A DNA stretch of 64,000 bases, from NCBI GenBank assembly GCA_029259635.1, contig JAJDEU010000019.1, forward strand, positions 1 through 64,000, given 5' to 3'. This DNA comes from Planctomycetota bacterium. GTDB lineage: Bacteria > Planctomycetota > UBA1135 > GCA-002686595. Shown here piece after piece: positions 8,029 through 16,806 of the stretch. The position numbers and the translations under genes are program-made. Position 1 is the stretch's first letter. The number at the start of each line of letters is the position of its first letter. The notes under the pieces were generated by a model. The model did no database searches, was not told where the DNA came from, and worked only from the letters and a program-made list of their open reading frames with translations.

Positions 8029-9714
8029 TTGAGCTCTGTTCCATCACCCCATGCTTTGAGCTCAACCGGTTCGCCTGAAGATCACTCGTCGAGCGCGCGA
8101 CAGTCGCTTTTCGTCTTCCTCGGCATCTTCGCCTTCTTGTGGTTCTGGAAGATCCGCGCAAGCCTGAGCCCGTTCAACCTCGGCATTGACGGGTCCTTCT
8201 ACACGGACATCGCGATGCACGTGCGCGACGGCCACGGACTGCTGACCGACATCTCGCTCTACCACAAAGGCTTCACCGAGTTCCCTCACAAGTCTTCGAT
8301 CTATCCGGTCTGGCCGCTGGTCTACGGCTGGCTCTCCAGGATTTTTCACTGGAGAGCGGTGGCCATTTGGGTCCCCACTCTGGGCTACTTCGCGACTCTC
8401 ATTTTCGCTTACCTCTGGGGCCGGCAACTCGCCCCCCGCGATCTCTTTCCCCGGCTGATCAAGGGCTTCGGACTGGGTCACCTCACCGTCTTGATCTGGG
8501 GTTTGCACACCGAGTTCTTCGAGTTCACCACGCGCCCCTACACGGAAGGACTGGCCTACACCTTCGTCATGTTGGCGCTCTGGCGCTCGGTACCGATTCT
8601 CCGATCGCCCAGCCTCCGAGGAGGTGCGGAGCTGGGACTCTGGATGACTCTCGCGTTTATGACGCGCAGCCAACTCTTCCTGCTGCTCATCGCTTTCGTC
8701 GGCGCATGCTCGCTGATGATCTGCCTCTCGACCAAGCGTCGCTCCGCGCTCGCCTGTCTCACGGGAGCCCTCGTGGTCTTCTTCGCCGCCGCAGAATTGC
8801 AGTACCTCTATTGCCGCGATGCTTTCAACGAGTGGCCTTTTCTCGCGCTCAAGTTTCACGACGCTCGTGAGACCGGCATGCTCTCTCACGTTCAGATGGT
8901 GATTCCGTTCGCGTCCATTCAGGAGCGCATTATGGATGTCCTAGCGGGATTCAAAGTCGCGTTCGCCTTTGATGGCAGATATGCCTACGCCCGATCCTTT
9001 CACGTCTTTCAGTACGCCGCACTGGCCGTCCTGCCTTGGTTCGTTGCTGACGCCTACCGTTGGTTGAAGACCCCCAGCTCCCGTTCGCGCGCTTCTGCCT
9101 GGCTGCGTTCGCCCAACGCATCGCCGTGGATCTTCGCGAGCTTGCTCGCCGCCGGCGGCTTCTTCTCCATCTACCTATTTCACAAGCAGTATTTCGCCAC
9201 CTGGAACTTCTCCAGACGACATGGAGTTATCGGCGGACTCCTCTTTGCTCTGTGCTTCTATCGTCTGTGTCAGGGCGCCGGCTCCGTACGCCGGTACACC
9301 GCTCTCGCATTGCTTCTCTCGTCGGCATACCTCGGGATCTTCCAGGGCATACGTCCGATGGTCCAGCGGCTCGAGGGCCCCTACGAGAGGCACGACGTTC
9401 CCTACGAAAGTCTCGTCAACTGGCTGCAGGAGCGAGCCGACATCGAAGGTGGATTGACGGTCGCGCTTGTTGCGCACCGCCCTCAGGAGATCGCGCCCTT
9501 TACCGAAAACATCGGTTACCACTGGTTCTACGAGCTGACGACTGCCGAAGACTTGCTGCGTATGTTTCGAAGGTTGCGAGCCAAGTATCTCATCGTTCCG
9601 AAGTGGTCGGACAAGTGGGCCTTTCGTCAAATGCCGGGCGGTTTCAAAGCACACTTCAAAAAGACGCGCACGATCGGGCCTGTCGAAATCTACGAGTTTC
9701 GTCGGCGAAGATGA
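8029..9714 (+). CDS. Polytopic membrane glycosyltransferase (GT39-like)
   Basis: 561 residues from a TTG; no in-frame ATG precedes the first membrane segment, and a second TTG lies nine codons on. The first hydrophobic helix (about 26-43) is followed by GIDGSFYTDIAMHVRDGHGL (about 53-72), which resembles the acidic first loop of lipid-linked sugar transferases, then about eight to ten more membrane segments and a soluble C-terminal part from residue 440. Its last codon overlaps the start of the acyltransferase gene (ATGA at 9711-9714), indicating translational coupling and a shared pathway, probably a modified surface glycan. Exact sugar and acceptor unknown. Confidence 0.75.
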   Translation: MSSVPSPHALSSTGSPEDHSSSARQSLFVFLGIFAFLWFWKIRASLSPFNLGIDGSFYTDIAMHVRDGHGLLTDISLYHKGFTEFPHKSSIYPVWPLVYGWLSRIFHWRAVAIWVPTLGYFATLIFAYLWGRQLAPRDLFPRLIKGFGLGHLTVLIWGLHTEFFEFTTRPYTEGLAYTFVMLALWRSVPILRSPSLRGGAELGLWMTLAFMTRSQLFLLLIAFVGACSLMICLSTKRRSALACLTGALVVFFAAAELQYLYCRDAFNEWPFLALKFHDARETGMLSHVQMVIPFASIQERIMDVLAGFKVAFAFDGRYAYARSFHVFQYAALAVLPWFVADAYRWLKTPSSRSRASAWLRSPNASPWIFASLLAAGGFFSIYLFHKQYFATWNFSRRHGVIGGLLFALCFYRLCQGAGSVRRYTALALLLSSAYLGIFQGIRPMVQRLEGPYERHDVPYESLVNWLQERADIEGGLTVALVAHRPQEIAPFTENIGYHWFYELTTAEDLLRMFRRLRAKYLIVPKWSDKWAFRQMPGGFKAHFKKTRTIGPVEIYEFRRRR

Positions 9715-10829
9715 CAACGGAGACGATCAAGCCAAGGGGCTACATTCCCGCTTTAGACGGCATGCGCGCCATCGCGGTCTTGCTCGTGATGTGGCAGCAC
9801 ATCCCGATCGGCAAAGAACAGGTCTCGCTGGAAGCTTGGCAGCGCGTCATTCAACCCGGCTACCTCGGCGTCGACATCTTCTTCGTCCTCTCCGGTTTTC
9901 TGATCACGCGGATTCTCCTGGTGGACAAAGAACGGGGCCTGCCGCTGCGTTATTTCCTAATGCGCCGCGTCCTGCGCATCTTCCCGATCTACTACTTGAC
10001 CCTCCTCGTCATCTGGATCGTTCGCGGAGGACCCGAGCTCGGCTGGTGCGCGGTCTATCTCTCCAACTTTTGGCTGCCCTATCACGAGATCGCCTCGCCC
10101 CTCCGACATACGTGGTCGCTTGCCGTCGAGGAGCACTACTACCTGCTCTGGCCCCTCGCGGTCTACTTGCTCTCACGGCGGGGAAGCCTCCTGCTGGCAA
10201 GCGCGGTTCTCATTCCAGGTTCCATCGCAGCCGCATTCATCGCCAATCACTACCTCGTCCCCGAGTATCGAGCGGAGGACGTCGCCTTCGCTCGCCAGCT
10301 CATTCAAGTCGGGACCATGTATCGCGTGCTCTCGCTATCGGCTGGCGCACTGCTCGCGTTCTATGAGCCATTCTTGCGGAAGCATGCCTGGCGAACCTTT
10401 CTGATCGCTCTCATCGTCGGAACGGCTGGCTACTGGTCGGTCTGGATGGCGGGCTTCCGTCCCCTCTTCGGATCGCGCAAGTGGGTCTGGTTGCCCGCGG
10501 TCTGGCTCGTGGGGTTCGCCGCGGTCTCAACCGGTTGGATCTTGATCGGGCTCGCCATCGACCGGCTTGGCCACGGAGCACAGCACTTGCTTTCCAATCC
10601 GCCGATGCGCTTCATCGGGCGCATTAGTTACGGACTCTACCTCTATCACTTCCCGATCTATTTCGCGCTCGATATGTGGCGCCATGATGGCGGCGGGCAC
10701 CCGCCCCTCACCGAAGTCGTGACGGCTGTCGGGCTCACCTTCCTGACGGCGACAGCTTCCTTCTACCTTCTCGAGCGGCCGATTTTGCGGCTGCAAAGTC
10801 GCTTCCGCTCCAAGCCCCCCGCTGGCTAA
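9711..10829 (+). CDS. Acyltransferase 3 family (OafA/YrhL-like) membrane protein
   Basis: 372 residues. The open frame reaches back to 9060, but the family's N-terminal signature (YIPALDGMRAIAVLLVMWQH, residues 10-29) fixes the ATG at 9711, which overlaps the preceding stop as ATGA. Other family marks are the YLGVDIFFVLSGFLIT segment (about 54-69), RRVLRIFPIYY, and LRHTWSLAVEEHYYLLWP with its conserved Glu. About ten membrane helices follow. Such enzymes transfer acyl groups (often acetyl) to cell-surface sugars. Coupling to a glycosyltransferase suggests that it decorates the sugar that enzyme adds. Confidence 0.9.
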   Translation: MTTETIKPRGYIPALDGMRAIAVLLVMWQHIPIGKEQVSLEAWQRVIQPGYLGVDIFFVLSGFLITRILLVDKERGLPLRYFLMRRVLRIFPIYYLTLLVIWIVRGGPELGWCAVYLSNFWLPYHEIASPLRHTWSLAVEEHYYLLWPLAVYLLSRRGSLLLASAVLIPGSIAAAFIANHYLVPEYRAEDVAFARQLIQVGTMYRVLSLSAGALLAFYEPFLRKHAWRTFLIALIVGTAGYWSVWMAGFRPLFGSRKWVWLPAVWLVGFAAVSTGWILIGLAIDRLGHGAQHLLSNPPMRFIGRISYGLYLYHFPIYFALDMWRHDGGGHPPLTEVVTAVGLTFLTATASFYLLERPILRLQSRFRSKPPAG

Positions 10830-10839
10830 TCGAGCCTTC

Positions 10840-10870
10840 AAGTCGGGCAGCCTGTCCGCAGCTCCGACTT
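10840..10870 (+). terminator. Stem-loop after the acyltransferase gene
   Basis: AAGTCGG (10840-10846) pairs perfectly with CCGACTT (10864-10870) around a 17-base loop, starting 11 bases after the stop codon at 10829. No U-tract follows, so it may terminate poorly or mainly protect the 3' end. Confidence 0.4.
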
Positions 10871-11036
10871 AGGATGCCGGCCTGGCGGCCACGAGCCCTT
10901 TGCAACCTCCTAGCGATCCGGGGATCCGTATCCATTCCGACGGACGACGGCGCATTACAGGGACTCGGATATCGCCGCCTGAGAATCCCTCCTCGCGCCA
11001 CTAAGGGAAGGAACTTCGTTCGTCGATAGGCAGAAC

Positions 11037-12068
11037 GTGGACCAAACTCTCGAACTACGCCTGCCCGAGCTTGAGCGTCGACGCCGCCTCAAACGCGCGC
11101 TCGGGCTCCTGGTCACCGTCGTTGCGGGCGGAACGATCGGCTTTGTGATCATCGAAGGATGGGCCGTTTGGCGGGCGCTGTTCTTTACGCTCATCACGAT
11201 TACGACCGTGGGATACGGCGACGAAGGCATCTCCGAAACCGGGAAGAAGTTCGCTTCCTTCCTGCTCGTGTCGGGAATCGGCGTCTCCTCCTACGCGTTC
11301 GCGCTACTCGTCCAGAACGCCGTAACCAATCAGTACGCCTGGAAGAATCGCATGCAGAAACGAATCAACAAAGTCTCGAAACACACCATCATCTGTGGTT
11401 TCGGAAGGATGGGCAAAGAGGTCTGCGCTCAACTCCGGTCCGCCGGCGTTCCACTGGTCGTCATCGAATTGGATACTAAGTCTTTCCACGAAGCCTGTGA
11501 CTTGGGCTTTCTCGCGGTCGAAGGCTGCTCCAGCGACGACGATGTCTTAATGCGGGCCGGCATCATGGAAGCTTCGAACATCGTGTCTACGGTTTCCGTC
11601 AAAGCGGAGAATGTCTTCACCGCGCTAAGCGCTCGACAGCTGCGGCCAGACATCACGATTATCGCTCGTTCTGCTTGCGACGAGGAAGCACGAAAGCTTG
11701 CGCAAGCGGGAGCAACTCGAGTCATCTCGCCCTATCAAAGCGGCGGCCAGAGAATCGCGGACCTAATTCTTCGTCCCGGCGTTGCCGATTTTATCGAGCG
11801 CTCGCAGACTGACGATGGAGGCGTAGTCTTCGCCGATATTTCGGTCAATGAAGGTTCGGACCTGTGTGGTTATACCCTCGCCGAATACGGCAAGCAGTTC
11901 GGGACAAAGATCGCCTTCGTCGCTCTCCAACGCGGAAGTAAAGAGTTCCGCATCTCTCCGCCAGGAAACTCGCGGTTGCGCACCGGTGATCGCCTCATCG
12001 TTGCCGGCGACCCCGTTCAAGTGGAACGCATGACGGAGTCTGCCAGCATCGACCTAGCCCGAGCTTAG
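11037..12068 (+). CDS. Two-helix potassium channel with RCK (TrkA-N/TrkA-C) domains
   Basis: 343 residues from a GTG. Basic N-terminal stretch, TM1 (about 22-40), a pore loop with selectivity filter TTVGYGD (56-62), and TM2 (about 71-92). A Rossmann-type RCK-N domain begins at ICGFGRMGKE (near 115-124) with the GxGxxG nucleotide-binding pattern and an acidic strand end (VVIELD). An RCK-C domain occupies about 255-343 (EGSDLCGYTLAEYGKQFG; RTGDRLIVAGD). The layout is that of MthK-like ligand-gated K+ channels, which work as tetramers in the inner membrane. It stands alone; the next gene converges on it. Confidence 0.92.
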   Translation: MDQTLELRLPELERRRRLKRALGLLVTVVAGGTIGFVIIEGWAVWRALFFTLITITTVGYGDEGISETGKKFASFLLVSGIGVSSYAFALLVQNAVTNQYAWKNRMQKRINKVSKHTIICGFGRMGKEVCAQLRSAGVPLVVIELDTKSFHEACDLGFLAVEGCSSDDDVLMRAGIMEASNIVSTVSVKAENVFTALSARQLRPDITIIARSACDEEARKLAQAGATRVISPYQSGGQRIADLILRPGVADFIERSQTDDGGVVFADISVNEGSDLCGYTLAEYGKQFGTKIAFVALQRGSKEFRISPPGNSRLRTGDRLIVAGDPVQVERMTESASIDLARA

Positions 12069-12158
12069 CTGCTTCGTCGGGCAACGAGCATTCCGCCCTT
12101 CCGTCCGGGACAATCCGGAGACGAGAAACGCCGCCGGAGCCAACTCCTTAAACGGCTT

Positions 12159-12524
12159 CTAGCGACCGAGAACGTCGGCGCGAACACTCTCGGCAATCGT
12201 CGCAACTTCGCCGATGTCGTCGCCGGAAACGCCGAGTTCTGTCAGCGTGTTCGCAAGGTTCTCAACGACGGCATCAAAGTGAGAGTCGTCGAGACCGCGC
12301 TCGACCAAATGCGCGTGACCATCGCGCATGTCTTTGCCCGTGTAGTTCGTCGGTCCGCCAAAGACCATCGTCAAGAAGGCGCGCTGCTTGCCGATCTGCC
12401 GCTTCATGTCGACACCGTCAAAGAATTGGTTGATGCGATCGTCGGCGAGCACCTTCTGGTAGAACTGGTCCACCGCTGCCGTAACCGCGTCGTTTCCGCC
12501 AATTCGTTCGTAGAGAGTCGTCAT
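12159..12524 (-). CDS. Truncated haemoglobin, group 1 type
   Basis: 121 residues, the usual size of the family. It opens with the typical TLYERIGG and has the B-helix pair Phe21-Tyr22 near the haem pocket, the FGGP turn (55-58), and proximal His72 in GHAHLVERGL. A Shine-Dalgarno-like AGGAAGG lies a few bases before the ATG at 12524. Such globins bind O2 or NO and often detoxify NO. The neighbour upstream on the same strand is a beta-carbonic anhydrase 195 bases away; the pairing is suggestive, not proof of joint function. Confidence 0.92.
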   Translation of the reverse strand: MTTLYERIGGNDAVTAAVDQFYQKVLADDRINQFFDGVDMKRQIGKQRAFLTMVFGGPTNYTGKDMRDGHAHLVERGLDDSHFDAVVENLANTLTELGVSGDDIGEVATIAESVRADVLGR

Positions 12525-12719
12525 TGCTTTCCTTCCTGAGGTGATGGTGATGAGTTCCCTATCGCGGACTCAAGGTCCGAGTTGCGCGACACTCTAGACG
12601 CTTGAATTCAGCTTGCAATGGGCAGATCTCTTCCTCCCTCGCTCGCTACGAAGTTATCCGTAGCGAGGATCGGGCTCGCCCATTCGGCATTGCGTCGATT
12701 CGGAGGAATTCCTCAGACG

Positions 12720-13343
12720 TTACTCACCGCAGCGAAGGTCTCCGAAGTGCACGGCGCCGGTCTGCACCGAGTACATCGCTCCAACGATTCCGATTTGTCC
12801 GTCCTTCACCATCGAGCGAAGCGTCTCGCTGTTCTTCTGAATGGACGCGACCACGTTCTTCACGTTTTGTGCAGCGACGAGATTCTGAAACTCGGCGTCG
12901 CGATCGGCGCCACCCTTCTCGACCTGAGCAATCGCTTTATTCAATTTGGCGAGTAGACGAGTGAAGTTCTCCAGCTTCAGTCCCTCGCAGGCCGTCCTCA
13001 CTGCGCCGCACGAGCTATGCCCCATCACGACAACGAGCTTGGCACCGCCGAGTTGACAAGCGAACTCCATCGTCCCCAACCCATCACGGCTCAAGACGTT
13101 GCCCGCGATGCGCACGCTGAAGATCGAACCGAGCCCTTGATCGAAGATCGCTTCGGGTGGTGTCCGCGCGTCGCAACAGGTGAGCACAACCGCGATAGGT
13201 TTCGTGCCGTTTGAGGTCTCCTTCACCTCCAACGGACGGTCGCGCTCAATCACCGTGCCTTTCAAGAACCGAGCGTTGCCCGATTTCAGAAGCTCAAAAG
13301 CGCTCTCCGGCGTGATCGCCGCGTCTATTCCGTCAGGTGTCAT
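12720..13343 (-). CDS. Beta-class carbonic anhydrase
   Basis: 207 residues from the ATG at 13343; the frame is open upstream to 13562, but that extension is Arg/Ala-rich and unlike the family. Zinc ligands are visible: Cys56 with Asp58 and Arg60 (CCDAR), His109 and Cys112 (GHSSCGA). The enzyme interconverts CO2 and bicarbonate. Residues 136-170 are charged and helical, as in family members with a long insertion before the final strand. No signal peptide, so cytoplasmic. Preceded by 368 bases without another gene. Confidence 0.92.
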   Translation of the reverse strand: MTPDGIDAAITPESAFELLKSGNARFLKGTVIERDRPLEVKETSNGTKPIAVVLTCCDARTPPEAIFDQGLGSIFSVRIAGNVLSRDGLGTMEFACQLGGAKLVVVMGHSSCGAVRTACEGLKLENFTRLLAKLNKAIAQVEKGGADRDAEFQNLVAAQNVKNVVASIQKNSETLRSMVKDGQIGIVGAMYSVQTGAVHFGDLRCGE

Positions 13344-13711
13344 GGGCTGGAAGGCTGGGTTCTTGCGGGGTTGGGCTGCTGCGTGCTGAACGCCCACGCG
13401 TCTCTCGCCTGCGCGCTGCTCCACGGCGATGAAGAATTCTAGCCGCGCTTCTCGCCATGTCAGCGCAAAAAGGCGGCCCGATTGTGCGTGCTCTCGTCCG
13501 GCGCAAGCGCCACGGGAGCTCTCACGCAACGAGAGGCGACGGTGTGCGTGCATGGGGGACACTGGGACTCTCTGTGCTCAGCATGAAGCCTAGCGAGCTC
13601 CTGCCTATCGGGTGAGCCCACTCCTCATTCCACCCGGGAAATGGAGGGGAGCGAGGAAGTGAAACGCTCTAGAATCCCGGGCGTCTAACTTGTGACTCTC
13701 CCGCCGCGATC
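13344..13711. other. Divergent intergenic region, 368 bases
   Basis: Upstream of both the carbonic anhydrase and the helicase genes. I see no convincing hairpin, repeat or promoter pair. The frame continuing the anhydrase upstream is judged non-coding. Confidence 0.35.
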
Positions 13712-15235
13712 ATGCAACTCCGTCCCTATCAACAAGAGGCTCTCGAAGCCGTGCGCGAATCCTATCGGCGCAAACATCGACAAGTTCTGGTCGTCATGCC
13801 GACGGGCACGGGCAAGACGGTCTTGTTTGCGGAGATCTCGCGATTGGCGAAGGGACCGGTTTTGGTTCTGGCGCACCGACAGGAGCTCGTCGAGCAGGCG
13901 CGCGAAAAGATCTCGGCTTGGTGCGATGACGTCGTTGCCGTGGAGATGGCGGATCGGCGCGAGCTGACCAAGCCGAACGGACAGCGGCCGAAGATTGCCG
14001 TTGCCAGCATTCAGACTTTGCAGCGGCGCTTGAAGGCGATCCCTCGCAATGCCTTTCGCATCGTAGTCATCGACGAAGCGCACCACAGCACCGCGGACTC
14101 CTTTCGTCAGGTCATCGAACACTTCGACGCGCACATACTCGGCGTGACGGCCACGCCGGAACGATCGGACGGCATGAAGCTCGGCGAGGTCTTTTCAGAG
14201 GTTGCCTTCGACTACGATTTGCTCACGGCGACGGAGGACGGCTGGCTGGCGCCGATACGCTCGTTCTTGGTCAAGACCGAGGCCGACTTCAGCGGCATTC
14301 GCAAGATCGCCGGCGAGCTCGCGGTGAAGGACGTCGAAGAGGTGCTCACTCAAGACCTGCACCTCGTCGAAATGGCTCACCCGATCCTGCGCGAGCGCAA
14401 CGAACGTCCGGCGATCGTCTTCGCCGCCTCCGTGGCTCACAGCAAAGCGTTGGCGCGTGTGATCAATGACCTGTCGGGCGATCCGAGTTGCGCTGTGTCG
14501 CTCGACGGCACGCATCGACTCGAGGATCGGGCGGCGGTAATTCGGCGCTTCAAGCGCGGCGAGGTCAAGGTGCTCGTCAACTGCGCGCTGTTTACCGAGG
14601 GCTTCGATGTCCCGGAGATTGCACTCGTCGCGATTGCGCGGCCGGTACTCTCGCGTTCCTTCTACGCGCAGATGGTCGGGCGCGGGACGCGGCTGGCGCC
14701 GGGAAAAGAGGATCTGCTCGTGCTCGATTTCGTGCCCGCGAACTGTCGCCACTCGCTTGTCCAGGCCGTGGACATCTTCGGCCGCGACACCGAGGAGGTC
14801 GTCGAGCGCGCGCGCAAGTTTGCTGCGCAGGCGAGCGAAGAGGGCGAAGCGATGAGCCTCGAACGCGCGCTCGAACTCGCTAGACAAGAACAAGAAGCGC
14901 AGGAAGCCGACGTCGTCTATCAGCTCTTGCGAAGAGATCCCTACGCGGCAGTCGGAATTGAGCTCGAGCGCTTCACGCGCGCTCCGCGCCGCGGTGGAGC
15001 GCCGACCGAACAACAACTGAAATCGATCAAGCGCGCGGGACTTCCGACGGAACTCATCGAGAACTACTCCAGCTCCCAGGTCGAAGAGCTGCGCGAGTAC
15101 TTACTGGATCGAAAAGCCGTCGGGCTCTGCACACCGAAGCAAGCCAAACAGCTCCTCACTCTCGGCCTCGACCCCCGCGACATCTATTACGATGAAGCGA
15201 AAGAGCTGCTGCGGAAGGCGAAGTCCAAGTCCTAG
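13712..15235 (+). CDS. Superfamily 2 DNA/RNA helicase, RadD-like
   Basis: 507 residues. N-terminal RPYQQEAL (Q-motif region), Walker A TGTGKT (31-36), DEAH box (121-124), and motif III GVTATPERSD near 145-155. The second RecA lobe has FTEGFDVPEIALVAIARP and QMVGRGTRLAPGK (motif VI). After about residue 390 a helical C-terminal region contains repeated TPKQAKQL/PTEQQLKSI segments. Length and order resemble RadD/YejH-type helicases, which act in DNA repair, but no paired Cys zinc motif is visible, unlike E. coli RadD. Monocistronic, with no restriction-modification genes nearby, so a defence role is not supported. Confidence 0.85.
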   Translation: MQLRPYQQEALEAVRESYRRKHRQVLVVMPTGTGKTVLFAEISRLAKGPVLVLAHRQELVEQAREKISAWCDDVVAVEMADRRELTKPNGQRPKIAVASIQTLQRRLKAIPRNAFRIVVIDEAHHSTADSFRQVIEHFDAHILGVTATPERSDGMKLGEVFSEVAFDYDLLTATEDGWLAPIRSFLVKTEADFSGIRKIAGELAVKDVEEVLTQDLHLVEMAHPILRERNERPAIVFAASVAHSKALARVINDLSGDPSCAVSLDGTHRLEDRAAVIRRFKRGEVKVLVNCALFTEGFDVPEIALVAIARPVLSRSFYAQMVGRGTRLAPGKEDLLVLDFVPANCRHSLVQAVDIFGRDTEEVVERARKFAAQASEEGEAMSLERALELARQEQEAQEADVVYQLLRRDPYAAVGIELERFTRAPRRGGAPTEQQLKSIKRAGLPTELIENYSSSQVEELREYLLDRKAVGLCTPKQAKQLLTLGLDPRDIYYDEAKELLRKAKSKS

Positions 15236-15413
15236 CGCGGTGATTCCGTGCGCCGTGAGAAGGTGGCAATACGGTGTCGCACACTCTGCTGCCGCAATCA
15301 GCCGCATTCAGCTGCTTACTCATTAGCCGAAGGCACAGCGCCCCGTGAGTACGGCAAGCAACGGCTTCCGCACCGACAACGATCACCTGCGATCGAATAA
15401 ACCCTTTGAACTC

Positions 15414-15962
15414 ATGAACTGCTTCATCGCCCTACTTCGCGGCGTCAATGTCGGCGGACACAACAAGATCCGTATGGCGGAGCTGGCGAATGCCCTCGAA
15501 CGAAACGATTTTGCCGACGTTCGAACCTACATTCAGAGTGGCAACATCGTGTTCCGTGCGAAGGGCAAGCGAGCCGCGATGCTCGCCAATCGTTTCTCGC
15601 AAGTCATCCTCGACGAGTTTGATTTAGAGATCCCTGTTCTAATTCGCTCCGCTGCGAACTTCCGAGAAGCGGTCGAAGCGAATCCCTTCATTGCCGCTGG
15701 CGCCGAACAGTCTGCACTTTACTTTGGCTTTCTCAGCGAGAAGCCCAAAGCCGCCCTGATCGAGCAGCTTGACCCCGACCTATCGCCCGGCGACGAGTTC
15801 CACGTGATCGCGGACACGATCTACACCTACTGCCCCAATGGGCTAGCTCGAACGAAGCTCTCCAACGTCTACTTCGATCGCAAGCTCAAAGTCTCCTCGA
15901 CATTTAGAAACTGGAATACCGTTCAGCGCCTCCTCGCCATGAGCGAGGAAAGCTCCGGTTGA
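15414..15962 (+). CDS. DUF1697 family protein
   Basis: 182 residues. The ATG at 15414 is chosen because the protein then starts MNCFIALLRGVNVGGHNKI, the hallmark of DUF1697; the frame is open 23 codons further up to a GTG. Other family blocks follow: MAELANALE, RTYIQSGNIVF (near 37-47), and the terminal ARTKLSNVYFDRKL with NWNTVQRLLAM. The family is small, cytoplasmic and of unknown biochemical role. The 3' end converges on the next gene with a 17-base gap. Confidence 0.9.
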   Translation: MNCFIALLRGVNVGGHNKIRMAELANALERNDFADVRTYIQSGNIVFRAKGKRAAMLANRFSQVILDEFDLEIPVLIRSAANFREAVEANPFIAAGAEQSALYFGFLSEKPKAALIEQLDPDLSPGDEFHVIADTIYTYCPNGLARTKLSNVYFDRKLKVSSTFRNWNTVQRLLAMSEESSG

Positions 15963-15979
15963 AGACAGCTTCCCGGTTT

Positions 15980-16606
15980 CTACTCGTCGATCTCGAAGAC
16001 GATGTTCGTCCGTTCTCCAAGTGAGCTGTCCACCAGCCTCTCCTCGGAATAGTCTTTGCCGTAGAGACGAACACGGACCTTCCCGACAGGAATGACGAGC
16101 TCGGATTCCTTGCCTTCCCCAGCCGAGAAGTTGAACAACATGGTGTCCCCCATCGAGATCGCGAAGCGCAGCGACTGCCGACCGCTTACGAGGAGGTTCA
16201 ATTTCGAACCCTCTTCGAGCACGGGAACGCGCAGATAGTTCGATGGAATCTCTACGTTCGGAATGGAAGCGATTCTTCCATCCTTCGTCGTCACCGTCAT
16301 CGCGTAGGAGTTGGAGCGCAACTGGAAGAACTCGAACTCACCTCCCGTTGTCGTCCCAGTGCTCTGCGAGCCGTTCTCGGTCACAAGGTGCACCTTGGCT
16401 TTCAGCGGCTGGCCGGCCGCGTCCACCACGACTCCGCGAAGGCCGGTCGCGTGAGCTGCGCTCTCGCTCGCACCACCTTCTCCAGCCTTGGCCTTACGTG
16501 AGCATTCACAGCAGTCCGCGCCCGACCCTGACCCATGCACAGTTACGCAGGCGAAAAGAGCCGATGAGCAGAGGCCGATTAGCAACAAGTTGAACAATCG
16601 CTTCAT
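15980..16606 (-). CDS. Lipoprotein with one carboxypeptidase-regulatory-like domain
   Basis: 208 residues from the ATG at 16606, which has a strong Shine-Dalgarno sequence (GGAGGG, 7 bases away), unusual in this window. A signal peptide ends in the lipobox LFAC, giving lipidated Cys20. A short Gly/Ser linker contains the Cys cluster CCEC (32-35). Residues 55-130 form a carboxypeptidase-regulatory-like beta-sandwich (LRGVVVDAAGQPLKAKVHL, GGEFEFFQL); the rest looks beta-rich. It lies 200 bases downstream of the sigma-factor fusion, whose exported part is an array of the same fold, so the two may interact. That link is inference. Confidence 0.75.
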   Translation of the reverse strand: MKRLFNLLLIGLCSSALFACVTVHGSGSGADCCECSRKAKAGEGGASESAAHATGLRGVVVDAAGQPLKAKVHLVTENGSQSTGTTTGGEFEFFQLRSNSYAMTVTTKDGRIASIPNVEIPSNYLRVPVLEEGSKLNLLVSGRQSLRFAISMGDTMLFNFSAGEGKESELVIPVGKVRVRLYGKDYSEERLVDSSLGERTNIVFEIDE

Positions 16607-16615
16607 AACATCCCT

Positions 16616-16679
16616 CCGAATATGGATTGAGCAAACAGCTGATGGGCACTCGACCGTACCTGGTTTCACGCATATTCGG
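16616..16679 (-). promoter_or_regulatory. Leader inverted repeat abutting the lipoprotein ribosome-binding site
   Basis: In the mRNA sense, CCGAATATG (16679-16671) and CATATTCGG (16624-16616) are perfect 9-base complements 46 bases apart. The second arm ends in the GG that begins the GGAGGG ribosome-binding site of the lipoprotein gene. If the leader folds, part of the site would be masked. It could instead be a protein operator. Confidence 0.4.
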
Positions 16680-16806
16680 TATTAGCTAGGGGGCCAGAAG
16701 TAACGAGAAAGGTCGAAACGCATCCCGATCCCCGCGCTCGAGACCTGTCGGCGCGCATGGACTGAAGGACGCCGTTCATGGAGCGAATGACTTTTGCCAC
16801 CGGCTG

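Noticed and set aside
9060..9710. Upstream extension of the acyltransferase frame
   Set aside because: It lies entirely within the glycosyltransferase gene in another frame, is Arg-rich, and the family N-terminus begins at 9711.
13344..13562. Upstream extension of the carbonic anhydrase
   Set aside because: Low-complexity Arg/Ala-rich sequence unlike any beta-carbonic anhydrase; the ATG at 13343 gives the normal length.
13712..15235. Helicase as part of a defence or restriction system
   Set aside because: No methylase, nuclease or other defence gene is adjacent, and its order matches RadD-like repair helicases.
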